Shown here: positions 1-6,352 of the stretch, in pieces
How the letters are laid out: each line of letters opens with the position of its first letter
Numbering within the stretch: the stretch's first letter is position 1
NCBI GenBank assembly: GCA_022614795.1
Contig: JAKEHX010000666.1
Coordinates: 1 to 14,256 of the forward strand
Direction: 5' to 3'
DNA: 14,256 bases
DNA from: Planctomycetaceae bacterium
GTDB lineage: Bacteria > Planctomycetota > Planctomycetia > Pirellulales > Pirellulaceae
Position numbers and translations under genes: made by a program
The notes under the pieces: model-generated
Told to the model about the DNA's origin: nothing
The model's input: the letters and a program-made list of their open reading frames with translations, nothing else
The model's database searches: none

Positions 1-250
1 ACACATCCTGGGCCTGCCGCACCAACATGTCGGTCAGCCGCCAGGCGACCTCTTCGTCCGACATGCCCTCAGCCACCAGCCGCTGGATGTCGCGATCGAA
101 GCGGCCGGTCTTGATGAGATCGGAGATAATGATCGGGTTGCTGGTAGCGCCGGTGGCTCCCTCGGCCCGATTCGCCTTGACCAGCTCCGGGTCGATGGAG
201 TCCAGCCAGAGCTTGGTCCCTGAGGCGACGAGCGATTGGAGCGGCGTCAT
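1..250 (-). CDS. tal: Transaldolase, N-terminal part (cut by window edge)
   Basis: The first 83 codons of a minus-strand gene are visible, starting at the ATG at 250-248 and running off the left edge. The protein begins MTPLQSLVASGTKLWLDSID and continues with an ATGATSNPIIISDLI segment. TKLWLD followed by a TSNP(T/I)I strand is the classic start of the transaldolase TIM barrel, which transfers a dihydroxyacetone unit between sugar phosphates in the non-oxidative pentose phosphate pathway. The Schiff-base lysine lies beyond the window, so classical transaldolase and the shorter TalC/fructose-6-phosphate aldolase type cannot be separated with certainty. The start is fixed by an AAGGAGG ribosome-binding site at 263-257, six bases upstream. 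That site lies inside the last codons of the Minf_1886-family gene, and only one base separates its stop codon from this ATG, so translational coupling is likely. Confidence 0.9.
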   Translation of the reverse strand, partial: MTPLQSLVASGTKLWLDSIDPELVKANRAEGATGATSNPIIISDLIKTGRFDRDIQRLVAEGMSDEEVAWRLTDMLVRQAQDV

Positions 251-251
251 C

Positions 252-716
252 TCATTCCTCCTTGGTAATCGCGAACTCCCGGACCAGGGCCTGGTCAAAA
301 TCGTACACGTCGTCAAAGTCCTCGCGGCGATCGCCGTTGGACTTCGACATTTCGCCGATCCGGATCAGGTTATAGACGATCTCGCCGAAATCGCTCGTCG
401 AATGGATGCCCCAACTTCCCAGCACCAGCTTGGCCATCAGGCCGAACTCGTAGGTGGCCAGGCGGCGCAGGGCGTGGCACAGGTCCTGCCCGGTGACGTG
501 CCGCGGGGGGCGCGGGGCCTGGCCGCCGGCCGCATCGTCATCATCCGGGTCTGGCTCGGCGCCTAGGGAGCCGGGCGCTTCGTCCCCCAGGCCCAGAACC
601 TCCTGGGCGTAGTTCAGTCCCTTCCGGACGAACTGATACGCCTCCAGCTTGTAGCGGCGATCCTCGACGAGCAGCTTCACCAGCGGCGGAATTTCCGGCG
701 TCTTCACACGAGCCAC
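252..716 (-). CDS. Minf_1886-family conserved protein
   Basis: A 154-residue protein resembling the family named Minf_1886, found in Planctomycetes and Verrucomicrobia and of unknown function. Recognisable segments are RYKLEAYQFVRKGLNYA (21-37), HVTGQDLCHALRRLA (73-87), FGLMAKLVLGSWGIHSTSDFGEI (91-113) and REDFDDVYDF (131-140). Residues about 44-72 form a linker rich in Asp, Gly and Pro, including a run of four Asp. There is no signal peptide or membrane segment, so it is probably cytosolic. The GTG start at 716-714 is supported by GGGGAG at 729-724, seven bases upstream. It lies 60 bases after the RicT-like gene and almost touches the transaldolase gene, so the three probably form one transcript. 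The family assignment rests on memory of its motifs. Confidence 0.8.
   Translation of the reverse strand: MARVKTPEIPPLVKLLVEDRRYKLEAYQFVRKGLNYAQEVLGLGDEAPGSLGAEPDPDDDDAAGGQAPRPPRHVTGQDLCHALRRLATYEFGLMAKLVLGSWGIHSTSDFGEIVYNLIRIGEMSKSNGDRREDFDDVYDFDQALVREFAITKEE
257..263 (-). promoter_or_regulatory. Shine-Dalgarno site of the transaldolase gene
   Basis: The minus-strand sequence AAGGAGG is a near-perfect anti-16S match six bases before the ATG at 250. It is embedded in the coding end of the preceding gene, which makes coupled translation likely. Confidence 0.8.
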
Positions 717-738
717 AGTTCGACTCCCCAGTCACTGT

Positions 739-772
739 TCATTCGTCATTTGACTTTCGTCATTCGTCATTC
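739..772. repeat. Short tandem repeat of TTCGTCATT
   Basis: The 60-base gap between the RicT-like and Minf_1886-family genes holds three imperfect copies of TTCGTCATT (GAATGACGAA on the other strand). The AT-rich repeat stands out from the GC-rich genes. It adds no coding potential, and no function is evident. Confidence 0.6.
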
Positions 773-776
773 GGCT

Positions 777-1601
777 TCACCGGCGTCCCGTGCCGGCTTT
801 GACCACACTCAATACGTCGGCCACCTCCACGAGGACGCGGCGGTTGTCTTCCATCTGCACGAGCAGTTGCTGGGCGAGGATTTCCTGGCCCAGCACGCGG
901 GCCTTGCCGTTTTTGGTCACGATGTCCGAGCCCACCGGCGGCATGTCCCGCTGCAGGTCTTCGTACGTATCGTATTCATAGCGCAGGCAGCATTTGAGCC
1001 GCCCGCACCGGCCGGAGATCTTCGTCGGATCGAGGGTGGCCTTCTGCACTTTGGCCATCTTCATCGACACCGGCGGCATCTCCGAGAGGAATGTATTGCA
1101 GCAGACCGGCTGTCCGCAATCACCATAGTCGGCCAGGAGCTTGGCCTCGTCGCGGACCCCTACCTGCCGCATTTCGATCCGCGTCTGAAACTCGGCGGCC
1201 AGGGCTTTGACCAGCTCGCGAAAATCGACCCGCTCGTCGGCCAGGTAATAGACCACGACCCGTTCGCCGCCGAAGAGATGCTCCACGTCAAGCAGCGTCA
1301 TCTTCAGGGCCAGCCGCAGGACATGCTTCAGGCAGACCTCGAATTCGGCCCGCTCCTTGCCGTGAATGTGCGACAGCTCGTTGGAATCTTCGGCGGACAT
1401 GCCCCGGAGTATCTGCCCGCCGGGGGAGCCGCTCAGCTTGGCCGCTTGCTCGTCGCTCGCTTCGCAAAGCACGTCGCCCGCTTCCAGGCCGCGCTGGGTG
1501 CGGGCGATCACCCGCTGACCGCGCAGGTAGCGATCCTGGCCGCGGGGCGAAAACACGCCCAGGGCCCGCGTCGAGCCGTAGCGAACGACATAGCGGGGCA
1601 T
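777..1601 (-). CDS. ricT: PSP1-domain iron-sulfur protein, RicT/YaaT-like
   Basis: A 274-residue protein of the PSP1 superfamily. In Bacillus, YaaT (RicT) acts with RicA and RicF as a [4Fe-4S]-containing complex that affects RNase Y-dependent mRNA processing. The Cys clusters are intact: GDCGQPVCC (160-168) and SGRCGRLKCC (196-205), with the signature MRQVGVRDEAKLL (144-156) before them and PTKISG (192-197) between. Family members in this phylum typically begin MPxYVVRYG, so the ATG at 1601-1599 is the preferred start. An in-frame GTG at 1616-1614 would add five residues but lies inside a palindromic repeat. No strong Shine-Dalgarno site precedes either. The role in planctomycetes is unknown; the annotation is by family. 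Confidence 0.9.
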   Translation of the reverse strand: MPRYVVRYGSTRALGVFSPRGQDRYLRGQRVIARTQRGLEAGDVLCEASDEQAAKLSGSPGGQILRGMSAEDSNELSHIHGKERAEFEVCLKHVLRLALKMTLLDVEHLFGGERVVVYYLADERVDFRELVKALAAEFQTRIEMRQVGVRDEAKLLADYGDCGQPVCCNTFLSEMPPVSMKMAKVQKATLDPTKISGRCGRLKCCLRYEYDTYEDLQRDMPPVGSDIVTKNGKARVLGQEILAQQLLVQMEDNRRVLVEVADVLSVVKAGTGRR

Positions 1602-1609
1602 ATCACAAA

Positions 1610-1630
1610 GTCCCACACTCCGTGCGGGAC
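1610..1630. repeat. Palindromic hairpin with TCC/GGA triloop, upstream of ricT
   Basis: Nine-position arms with one mismatch flank a TCC loop at 1619-1621. Read in the sense direction of the ricT-like gene, the loop is GGA. The core CACACTCCGTG matches the core of the inverted pair at 3924-3971, so both belong to one repeat family. It ends nine bases before the ATG at 1601. Confidence 0.75.
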
Positions 1631-1712
1631 CGCATCACCATGGATGGGAACACCTTAGTTTACTTCCGCAAGCCTATAGCCGAAAGGCGACTCGGGCTCG
1701 TAACCGATTTTG

Positions 1713-1809
1713 CAATTTGCACTTCCTACTTTGCAATTTGCAATCAATGGCGCCTGATCTGGCCGGACCAATTGCAAATTGCAAAGCAGGAATTGCCAAG
1801 TGCAAATTG
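1713..1809. repeat. AT-rich inverted repeat of TTTGCAATTTGCAA units
   Basis: A perfect 15-base arm, CTTTGCAATTTGCAA at 1729-1743, is repeated in inverse at 1772-1786 around a 28-base loop. A second arm, CAATTTGCACTT at 1713-1724, pairs with 1798-1809. CCT at 1725-1727 also pairs with AGG at 1788-1790. Together the arms make a long interrupted cruciform inside the 250-base gap between lpxK and ricT. The base composition is very unlike the flanking genes. It has no terminator-like T-run and no open frame of substance. Confidence 0.8.
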
Positions 1810-1825
1810 AACAGTCACTCCATTC

Positions 1826-1856
1826 CCCATTTTTCTGTCCTCCATTTTTCTGTCAG
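1826..1856. repeat. Direct repeat of CATTTTTCTGTC
   Basis: Two copies of CATTTTTCTGTC lie in tandem just beyond the stop codon of lpxK, in the gap between lpxK and ricT. On the lpxK coding strand they read GACAGAAAAATG. The second copy abuts the lpxK stop region. No function is assigned. Confidence 0.6.
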
Positions 1857-2920
1857 CCATCGTCCCAACATTGCTCTGCGATCGGCGCCAGCCGCTCTTC
1901 CAACTCGGCCTGGCCTGCTGTAATCGCCAGCTCGATCGCCAGCGCCCACAGCGGCCTGCCGCCAAGTGTATCGTGCGGAATCTTGACGAGGTCCTTGCGC
2001 GTGCAGATCACGGCAGCGGGGTTGTTTTCGCTCACCCAGCTTGCCAGTCTCGCCAGCTCGTCCGGCGGATAGGCAAAATGATCATCCAGCGCGCGAAAGG
2101 CTACAACGTCCAGCTCGCAGTGGCGAAGCGTGTGCTCGAATCCGGCTGGATTGCCAATGCCGCAGAAAGCGGCCACGCTCTGGCCGCACAGAGCACCGAG
2201 TGCGATGCGCTGGCCTGTATGGTTCACTAGGTACGTGGGCCGGTGTTCCAGCTCCACCCACACGGCCCGTGGAGCAACCTGCCGCACACGCTCGCGGATT
2301 CTGACGCGTGCAGCCTCGTCCACCGCATCTGCTCGCGAGAGCGCCACGACGTGCGCCCGCGCGAGGCTCGCAACCGGCTCGCGCAAGAGGCCCCGCGGCA
2401 AGAGCCGCTCGTGGCCAAAAGGCTCCAGGGCGTCGAGCAACACGATGTCCAGATCGCGGGCAATGCGCCGATGCTGAAAGGCGTCGTCCAAAATCAGCAC
2501 GTGCCGCGGATGAGCCGCGATCGCTTGCTGAGCGGCCGCCACCCGGTCCGGGTTTTGCAAATGCGGCACGACGGGCAAGCGAGCGGCCAGCTCGAGCGCT
2601 TCGTCGTTCGGCCCCCCTCCCTGGGCGCCGTATCCGCGGCTGATGATCGCCACGCGCCGGCCGCGGCTTTGAAACCATTCGGCCAGCCAGGCGACCAGCG
2701 GCGTTTTGCCCGTCCCACCGACGGTCAGATTGCCGACGCTGATCACCGGCGCGCTGACGCGCACCGCCTGCTGGCGGCCCGAATCGAACCGGCGGTTCTT
2801 CGCACTGGCGATTGCCGCATAAACGCGCTCCGCGGCCGCGAGCAGCCCGCGCAGGCACGACGGCCAAAGGCCGGTCCAGCGGCCGCTGACCAGATCGCGA
2901 AATTGAGCCGGGCTGAGCAT
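1853..2920 (-). CDS. lpxK: Tetraacyldisaccharide 4'-kinase LpxK
   Basis: A 355-residue inner-membrane-associated P-loop kinase that phosphorylates the 4' position of the lipid A disaccharide precursor. Visible signatures are the Walker A segment ISVGNLTVGGTGKTP (60-74), ISRGYG (93-98), the acidic LILDDAFQHRR motif (142-152) with DLDIVLLDA after it, LLPRGLLREP (173-182) and ALSRAD (193-198). Length is normal for the family. An N-terminal region rich in hydrophobic residues (about 15-40) fits the usual membrane anchor. It implies an LPS-type outer membrane. No Shine-Dalgarno site precedes the ATG at 2920-2918. A promoter-like pair sits so close that the mRNA may be nearly leaderless. A 250-base repeat-rich gap separates it from ricT, so co-transcription is uncertain. 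Confidence 0.96.
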   Translation of the reverse strand: MLSPAQFRDLVSGRWTGLWPSCLRGLLAAAERVYAAIASAKNRRFDSGRQQAVRVSAPVISVGNLTVGGTGKTPLVAWLAEWFQSRGRRVAIISRGYGAQGGGPNDEALELAARLPVVPHLQNPDRVAAAQQAIAAHPRHVLILDDAFQHRRIARDLDIVLLDALEPFGHERLLPRGLLREPVASLARAHVVALSRADAVDEAARVRIRERVRQVAPRAVWVELEHRPTYLVNHTGQRIALGALCGQSVAAFCGIGNPAGFEHTLRHCELDVVAFRALDDHFAYPPDELARLASWVSENNPAAVICTRKDLVKIPHDTLGGRPLWALAIELAITAGQAELEERLAPIAEQCWDDG

Positions 2921-2921
2921 G

Positions 2922-2940
2922 ACGCGGGTTCATACCGCGT
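2922..2940. repeat. Small inverted repeat at the lpxK start
   Basis: Six-base arms, ACGCGG at 2922-2927 and CCGCGT at 2935-2940, surround a seven-base loop immediately upstream of the lpxK ATG. It overlaps the proposed -10 element and could be an operator-like site or chance. Confidence 0.4.
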
Positions 2941-2957
2941 GCCGAGCGAAACAGCAA
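2929..2957 (-). promoter_or_regulatory. Possible sigma-70-type promoter of lpxK
   Basis: On the minus strand TTGCTG (2957-2952) and TATGAA (2934-2929) are separated by 17 bases. The expected transcription start would fall within a few bases of the lpxK ATG at 2920, giving a leaderless or nearly leaderless message. This fits the absence of a ribosome-binding site. Supported by consensus match only. Confidence 0.3.
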
Positions 2958-2980
2958 GCCGACTGGCGAGAATCGGCCAT

Positions 2981-3032
2981 GTGGTCCTCTCGCTCCGCGA
3001 GAGGATTTCCGCTCGCGGAGCGAGCGGACCAC
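2981..3032. repeat. Inverted pair of triloop hairpins between lpxK and the DUF1080 gene
   Basis: Two perfect nine-base-pair hairpins lie head to head. The first is 2985-3005 with loop TCC at 2994-2996, and the second is 3008-3028 with loop GGA at 3017-3019. The outer edges GTGGTCC (2981-2987) and GGACCAC (3026-3032) are also complementary, so the whole unit is an imperfect inverted repeat. It sits in the divergent gap between lpxK and the plus-strand genes. Each gene sees a GGA-loop hairpin in its own sense direction. Confidence 0.85.
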
Positions 3033-3039
3033 GGGGAAA

Positions 3040-3069
3040 TTGGATTGCGTCCCGGGCGGAAGGTATATT
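3040..3069 (+). promoter_or_regulatory. Possible promoter of the DUF1080 gene cluster
   Basis: TTGGAT (3040-3045) and TATATT (3064-3069) are 18 bases apart, a plausible -35/-10 pair 37 bases before the ATG at 3106. The -10 overlaps the small GGA-loop hairpin at 3068-3080, which would then lie near the 5' end of the transcript. Confidence 0.35.
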
Positions 3070-3080
3070 CGCGGAGCGAA
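3068..3080. repeat. Solo GGA-triloop hairpin upstream of the DUF1080 gene
   Basis: Five-base-pair stem TTCGC/GCGAA with a GGA loop at 3073-3075. It shares the CGC-GGA-GCG core with the hairpins at 3008-3028 and 6400-6418. On the minus strand it is preceded, with a gap, by GTAG (3095-3092). Confidence 0.6.
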
Positions 3081-3105
3081 AGGCCACTATGACTACGAGG
3101 CCCTT

Positions 3106-4020
3106 ATGGCAACTCGCGCGTGGATGGGGTTGGCGCTGGTCCTGGGGTTAATTGCCGGCCGAGCTGCCGCCGAAGAAGGCCAGGCCAAGCCGATCGCGCC
3201 GACCCAGACCATTCAGCTATTCAACGGCCGCGATCTGGCCGGCCTGACGACCTGGCTCAAAGACACCCAGCGCGACGATCCGCGGAAGGTATTCCGCGTC
3301 ACCGATGGGATGATCCACCTGTCGGGCGAGGGGAACGGCTACGTCGCCACGGACAAGGAATACCGCGATTATCACCTGACCGTCGAGTACAAGTGGGGGG
3401 AGCGGACCGACGGCGGCAAGTATGTCCGCAATTCGGGCGTCCTCTTGCACGCTGTCGGGCCGGACGGCAACGCGGGCGGGGCCTGGCCGTCATGCATCGA
3501 GTGCCAGTTGGCACAGGGCTGCGTGGGCGATTTGATCCTGATTCGGGGCAAAGACGCCAAGGGGGAAGCGATCCCCGTGCAAATCACCGCCGAAACGGAG
3601 CTTGCTCCCGACGGCCGCCACCGCTGGAAGCAAGGGGGCGAGGTGAAATCGTTCCCGCCCACTCGCGGCCAGTTCTGGTGGAACAAACACGGCTGGGATT
3701 TCAAGGAGCTGATCGACACCCGCGGACGCGACGACGTCGAAAGCCCGCTCGGCGAGTGGACCCGCGTCGAGTGCCTTTGCGCGGGCAAGCGGATTACGAT
3801 CAAAGTCAACGGCCAGACGGTTAACGAGTGCTACGACGTCTATCCCGCGGCAGGACGAATCCTGCTGCAAACCGAAGGGTTTGAAATCTTCTTCCGCAAG
3901 TTTGAGCTGCAACCACTCAAGTATAGGCACACTCCGTGTGCGGTCAAATCACGGCACACGGAGTGTGCCTACTACAAGTCGGAGAACCGCCATGATCGAA
4001 AACAACCCCACGCGCCGTGA
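3106..4020 (+). CDS. Secreted DUF1080 / 3-keto-disaccharide hydrolase-like protein with aberrant C-terminus
   Basis: The start at 3106 is chosen because GAGG (3097-3100) lies five bases upstream and the protein then opens with a signal peptide (MATRAWMGLALVLGLIAGRA, cleavage after about Ala22). The rest is one concanavalin-like DUF1080 domain (PF06439, now linked to 3-keto-glycoside hydrolysis). It shows IQLFNGRDLAGL (36-47), GYVATDKEYRDYHLTVEYKWG (78-98), RNSGVLLHA (108-116), ECQLAQGCVGDLILI (132-146) and the closing strand EIFFRKFELQPLK (260-272). The family fold ends there. The next 32 residues are translated from the palindromic repeat at 3924-3971 and from the start of the downstream gene, which this frame overlaps by 29 bases. 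The tail is probably not functional sequence. Substrate is unknown; the protein should act outside the cytoplasm. Confidence 0.9.
   Translation: MATRAWMGLALVLGLIAGRAAAEEGQAKPIAPTQTIQLFNGRDLAGLTTWLKDTQRDDPRKVFRVTDGMIHLSGEGNGYVATDKEYRDYHLTVEYKWGERTDGGKYVRNSGVLLHAVGPDGNAGGAWPSCIECQLAQGCVGDLILIRGKDAKGEAIPVQITAETELAPDGRHRWKQGGEVKSFPPTRGQFWWNKHGWDFKELIDTRGRDDVESPLGEWTRVECLCAGKRITIKVNGQTVNECYDVYPAAGRILLQTEGFEIFFRKFELQPLKYRHTPCAVKSRHTECAYYKSENRHDRKQPHAP
3924..3971. repeat. REP-like inverted pair with perfect 18-base arms
   Basis: Arms 3924-3941 and 3954-3971 are perfect reverse complements. Each arm is itself a hairpin: the first has loop TCC at 3933-3935, the second loop GGA at 3960-3962. On the right the element continues CCTACTAC, so the reverse strand reads GTAGTAGG at its foot. 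The left foot reads GTATAGG, consistent with loss of one G. The pair lies across the 3' end of the DUF1080 frame and ends 20 bases before the ATG of the next gene. Confidence 0.9.
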
Positions 4021-5287
4021 TTTTCTCGGAGCATCTTCCGCTGCCGTCGCCGGGTCGCTCGCAGCGCTGGCGCTGCCCACGCAATACGTCCATGCAGCCG
4101 GCAGCGACCTCTTGAAAGTCGGCCTTGTCGGCTGCGGCGGGCGTGGCTCGGGGGCGGCGAACCAGGCACTCAAAGCCGATCCCAACGTCAAGCTCTGGGC
4201 TATGGCTGACGCCTTCCCAGATCGGTTGGAGGGGAGCCTCGAAAGCCTCCAGGTGAAGGACGACTTGAAGGCGAAGATCGACGTCCCGCGCGACCGGCGC
4301 TTCGTCGGCTTCGACGCGTATAAGCAGGTGATCGAGTGCTGCGACGTAGTGCTGCTGGCGACGCCGCCGCAGTTCCGGCCGCTGCACCTGGCCGCGGCCG
4401 TCGCGGCCGGTAAACACGTCTTCGCCGAGAAACCGGTCGCAGTCGATGCACCGGGGGTCCGCCGCGTGCTGGCGACTTGCGAAGAGGCCAAACAGAAAGG
4501 GTTGGCGGTCGTCTCCGGCCTCTGCCTCCGCTACGACTGGAGCTTCCGGGAGACCGTGAAGCGAATTCACGAGGGGGCCGTGGGCGAGATCAGGGCTCTC
4601 CAGGCCAACGACTACCGCGGGCCGATCTGGGTCAAGCCGCGCCAGCCGGACTGGAGCGACATGACCTGGCAAATGCGGAACTGGTACTACTTCACCTGGC
4701 TGTCGGGCGATTTCAACGTCGAGCAGCACGTTCATTTTCTCGACGTGTGCGCCTGGATCATGCAAGGCGAATACCCCGTGAAGGCGGTCGGCCTGGGGGG
4801 GCGGCAGGTTCGCACCGGCCCCGAATACGGCCACATCTACGACCACTTCTCGGTGACCTACGAATACAAGGACGGGGCCAAGCTGTTCAGCAACTGCCGC
4901 CAGCAGGCCGGCTGCGACAACGACATGAGCGCCCACGTCCTGGGGACGAAGGGGACGGCCGACATCGCCGAGCGGAAGAAGGGGATGCGGATCAAAAGCG
5001 AGCTGGGCGACTGGACGTACGACGGCCCGGAGAACAACCTCTACCAGACCGAGCACGACGAGCTGTTCGCCTCGATCCGCAAGGGAGAGCCGCTCAATAA
5101 CGGCGAGTACATGGCCAAGAGCACGCTGCTGGCGATTATGGGTCGGATGGCCGCCTACACCGGCGACGCGATCACCTGGGAGATGGCGATGGATTCGAAG
5201 GAGGACCTGACGCCGCCGGCCTACGACTGGGATGTGAAGCTCCCGGTGCCGCCCGTGGCGATGCCGGGCATCACGAAGTTTGTGTAG
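3992..5287 (+). CDS. Gfo/Idh/MocA-family oxidoreductase, Tat-exported
   Basis: A 431-residue NAD(P)-dependent dehydrogenase-family protein. The ATG at 3992 has GGAG (3981-3984) seven bases upstream. The N-terminus carries a twin-arginine signal, TRRDFLGASS (7-16), followed by a hydrophobic stretch and a likely cleavage after HAA (about 36). Next comes the Rossmann fold with VGLVGCGGRGSG (43-54), then FAEKPVA (144-150), the family's EKP signature, and NVEQHVHFLDV (242-252), which holds the likely catalytic His region. Export with bound cofactor through Tat is usual for planctomycete and Bacteroidetes members. Family members oxidise or reduce sugars, inositols and related compounds. Its place between a DUF1080 protein and a TIM-barrel epimerase suggests redox chemistry on a 3-keto sugar or similar. 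Substrate is not predictable. Confidence 0.93.
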   Translation: MIENNPTRRDFLGASSAAVAGSLAALALPTQYVHAAGSDLLKVGLVGCGGRGSGAANQALKADPNVKLWAMADAFPDRLEGSLESLQVKDDLKAKIDVPRDRRFVGFDAYKQVIECCDVVLLATPPQFRPLHLAAAVAAGKHVFAEKPVAVDAPGVRRVLATCEEAKQKGLAVVSGLCLRYDWSFRETVKRIHEGAVGEIRALQANDYRGPIWVKPRQPDWSDMTWQMRNWYYFTWLSGDFNVEQHVHFLDVCAWIMQGEYPVKAVGLGGRQVRTGPEYGHIYDHFSVTYEYKDGAKLFSNCRQQAGCDNDMSAHVLGTKGTADIAERKKGMRIKSELGDWTYDGPENNLYQTEHDELFASIRKGEPLNNGEYMAKSTLLAIMGRMAAYTGDAITWEMAMDSKEDLTPPAYDWDVKLPVPPVAMPGITKFV

Positions 5288-5345
5288 GTGAGGAGTGAGT
5301 GGTGAGTGGTTTGGGAGGGCGAGGCTCCTGCCGAGCCGCGTGTTC
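5284..5345. repeat. Repeat-rich gap after the Gfo/Idh gene
   Basis: The stop codon of the preceding gene lies in GTAG (5284-5287). It is followed by tandem GAGTGGTGAGTGG-like sequence (5293-5310) and a small hairpin GGCTC/GAGCC at 5323-5337. This resembles low-complexity intergenic repeats rather than a gene. There is no T-run after the hairpin, so it is a poor terminator candidate. Confidence 0.5.
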
Positions 5346-5407
5346 CTAGCCACGGATGAAACACAGAACGAACACGGATGTGCGCAAAAGTTTTTGGACC
5401 AGCAATC

Positions 5408-6352
5408 ATGTCAGACATTCTTCCTTTCGATCGGCGCCAATTGCTTCAGGCTGGCGCTGCTGGAGTATTTGGCCTTGCTTTTGGCAGCGCTCGGGCAAAG
5501 CAGCCGGCTGAGCAGAAGCCCAAAGGCCAGCCGACGAAGTTTCAGATCGCTTGCATGACGCTCCCCTATAGCCAATATCCGCTCGAGCGGGCGTTGGCGG
5601 GAATCAAGTCGGCCGGTTACCAGTACGTCGCGTGGGGCACGTCGCACAAGGAGCCGGGCGAAACGAAGGGCGCGCCCGTGATGCCGGCCGATGCGCCCCC
5701 AGGCAAAGCGAAAGAGCTGGGCCAGCGGTGCCGCGACCTGGGGCTTGAGCCGCTGATGATGTTCTCGGGCATCTATCCCGAAGATCCGAAGGGGATTGAC
5801 GTGCTGACGCAGCGCATCAAGCAAGCGGCGGCTGGGGGCGTTGCACATGTGCTGACCTTCGGCCACACCAGCGGCGACAACCGCAAGGTCTGGGTCGAGC
5901 GATTCAAACAGCTCGGGCCGGTCGCCCGCGACCATGGCGTATTGATCGTCGTCAAGCAGCATGGCGAGACGGGGCAAGTGACCGGCGAGATCGTCCGCGA
6001 GGTGGCCGACGAAGGGATCAAGGTGAACTACGACGCGGGCAACGTGATGGACTACACCAAGGGCAAGGTGAATCCGCTCGACGATATCCAGACGTGCGCC
6101 GAGCTGATCCGCAGCTTCTGCATCAAGGACCACCGGATGTTTCCCGTGAACCAGGACTGCGGCCCCGGGCTGGGCGAGATCGACCACTATCGGCTGCTGG
6201 CGAATGTCGCCTTCACCGGCCTGGCGATGCCGCTTTGCTGCGAGAACATCTCGGCCCCCGCGATTCGCGCTGCCAAGCCCGAGGAGATCGACGCCCTGGC
6301 GCGGCGGGCGCGGGAGTTTCTGGAACTGGTGGTGCGGGGACTGCACGCGTAG
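5408..6352 (+). CDS. Sugar phosphate isomerase/epimerase-like TIM-barrel protein, probably Tat-exported
   Basis: A 314-residue protein of the xylose isomerase-like TIM-barrel superfamily (AP endonuclease 2 fold). The ATG at 5408 is preferred over an in-frame ATG at 5378 because it places FDRRQLLQAGAAG (7-19) as a twin-arginine-type signal near the N-terminus, with cleavage after about Ala30. Likely metal and active-site segments are IVVKQHGE (180-187), KVNYDAGNVMDY (205-216), CIKDHRM (238-244) and MPLCCENI (274-281), giving candidate ligands His185, Asp209, His242 and Glu279. It follows the Gfo/Idh/MocA gene by 120 repeat-containing bases and probably acts on the same sugar-derived substrate in the periplasm. 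The ribosome-binding site is weak. Planctomycetes encode many such paralogues, so the exact reaction is open. Confidence 0.9.
   Translation: MSDILPFDRRQLLQAGAAGVFGLAFGSARAKQPAEQKPKGQPTKFQIACMTLPYSQYPLERALAGIKSAGYQYVAWGTSHKEPGETKGAPVMPADAPPGKAKELGQRCRDLGLEPLMMFSGIYPEDPKGIDVLTQRIKQAAAGGVAHVLTFGHTSGDNRKVWVERFKQLGPVARDHGVLIVVKQHGETGQVTGEIVREVADEGIKVNYDAGNVMDYTKGKVNPLDDIQTCAELIRSFCIKDHRMFPVNQDCGPGLGEIDHYRLLANVAFTGLAMPLCCENISAPAIRAAKPEEIDALARRAREFLELVVRGLHA

Noticed and set aside
27..566. 179-codon plus-strand open frame
   Set aside because: It is antisense to the transaldolase and Minf_1886-family genes, both well supported.
3944..5353. 469-codon minus-strand open frame
   Set aside because: It is antisense to the Gfo/Idh/MocA gene and shows low-complexity shadow composition without motifs.
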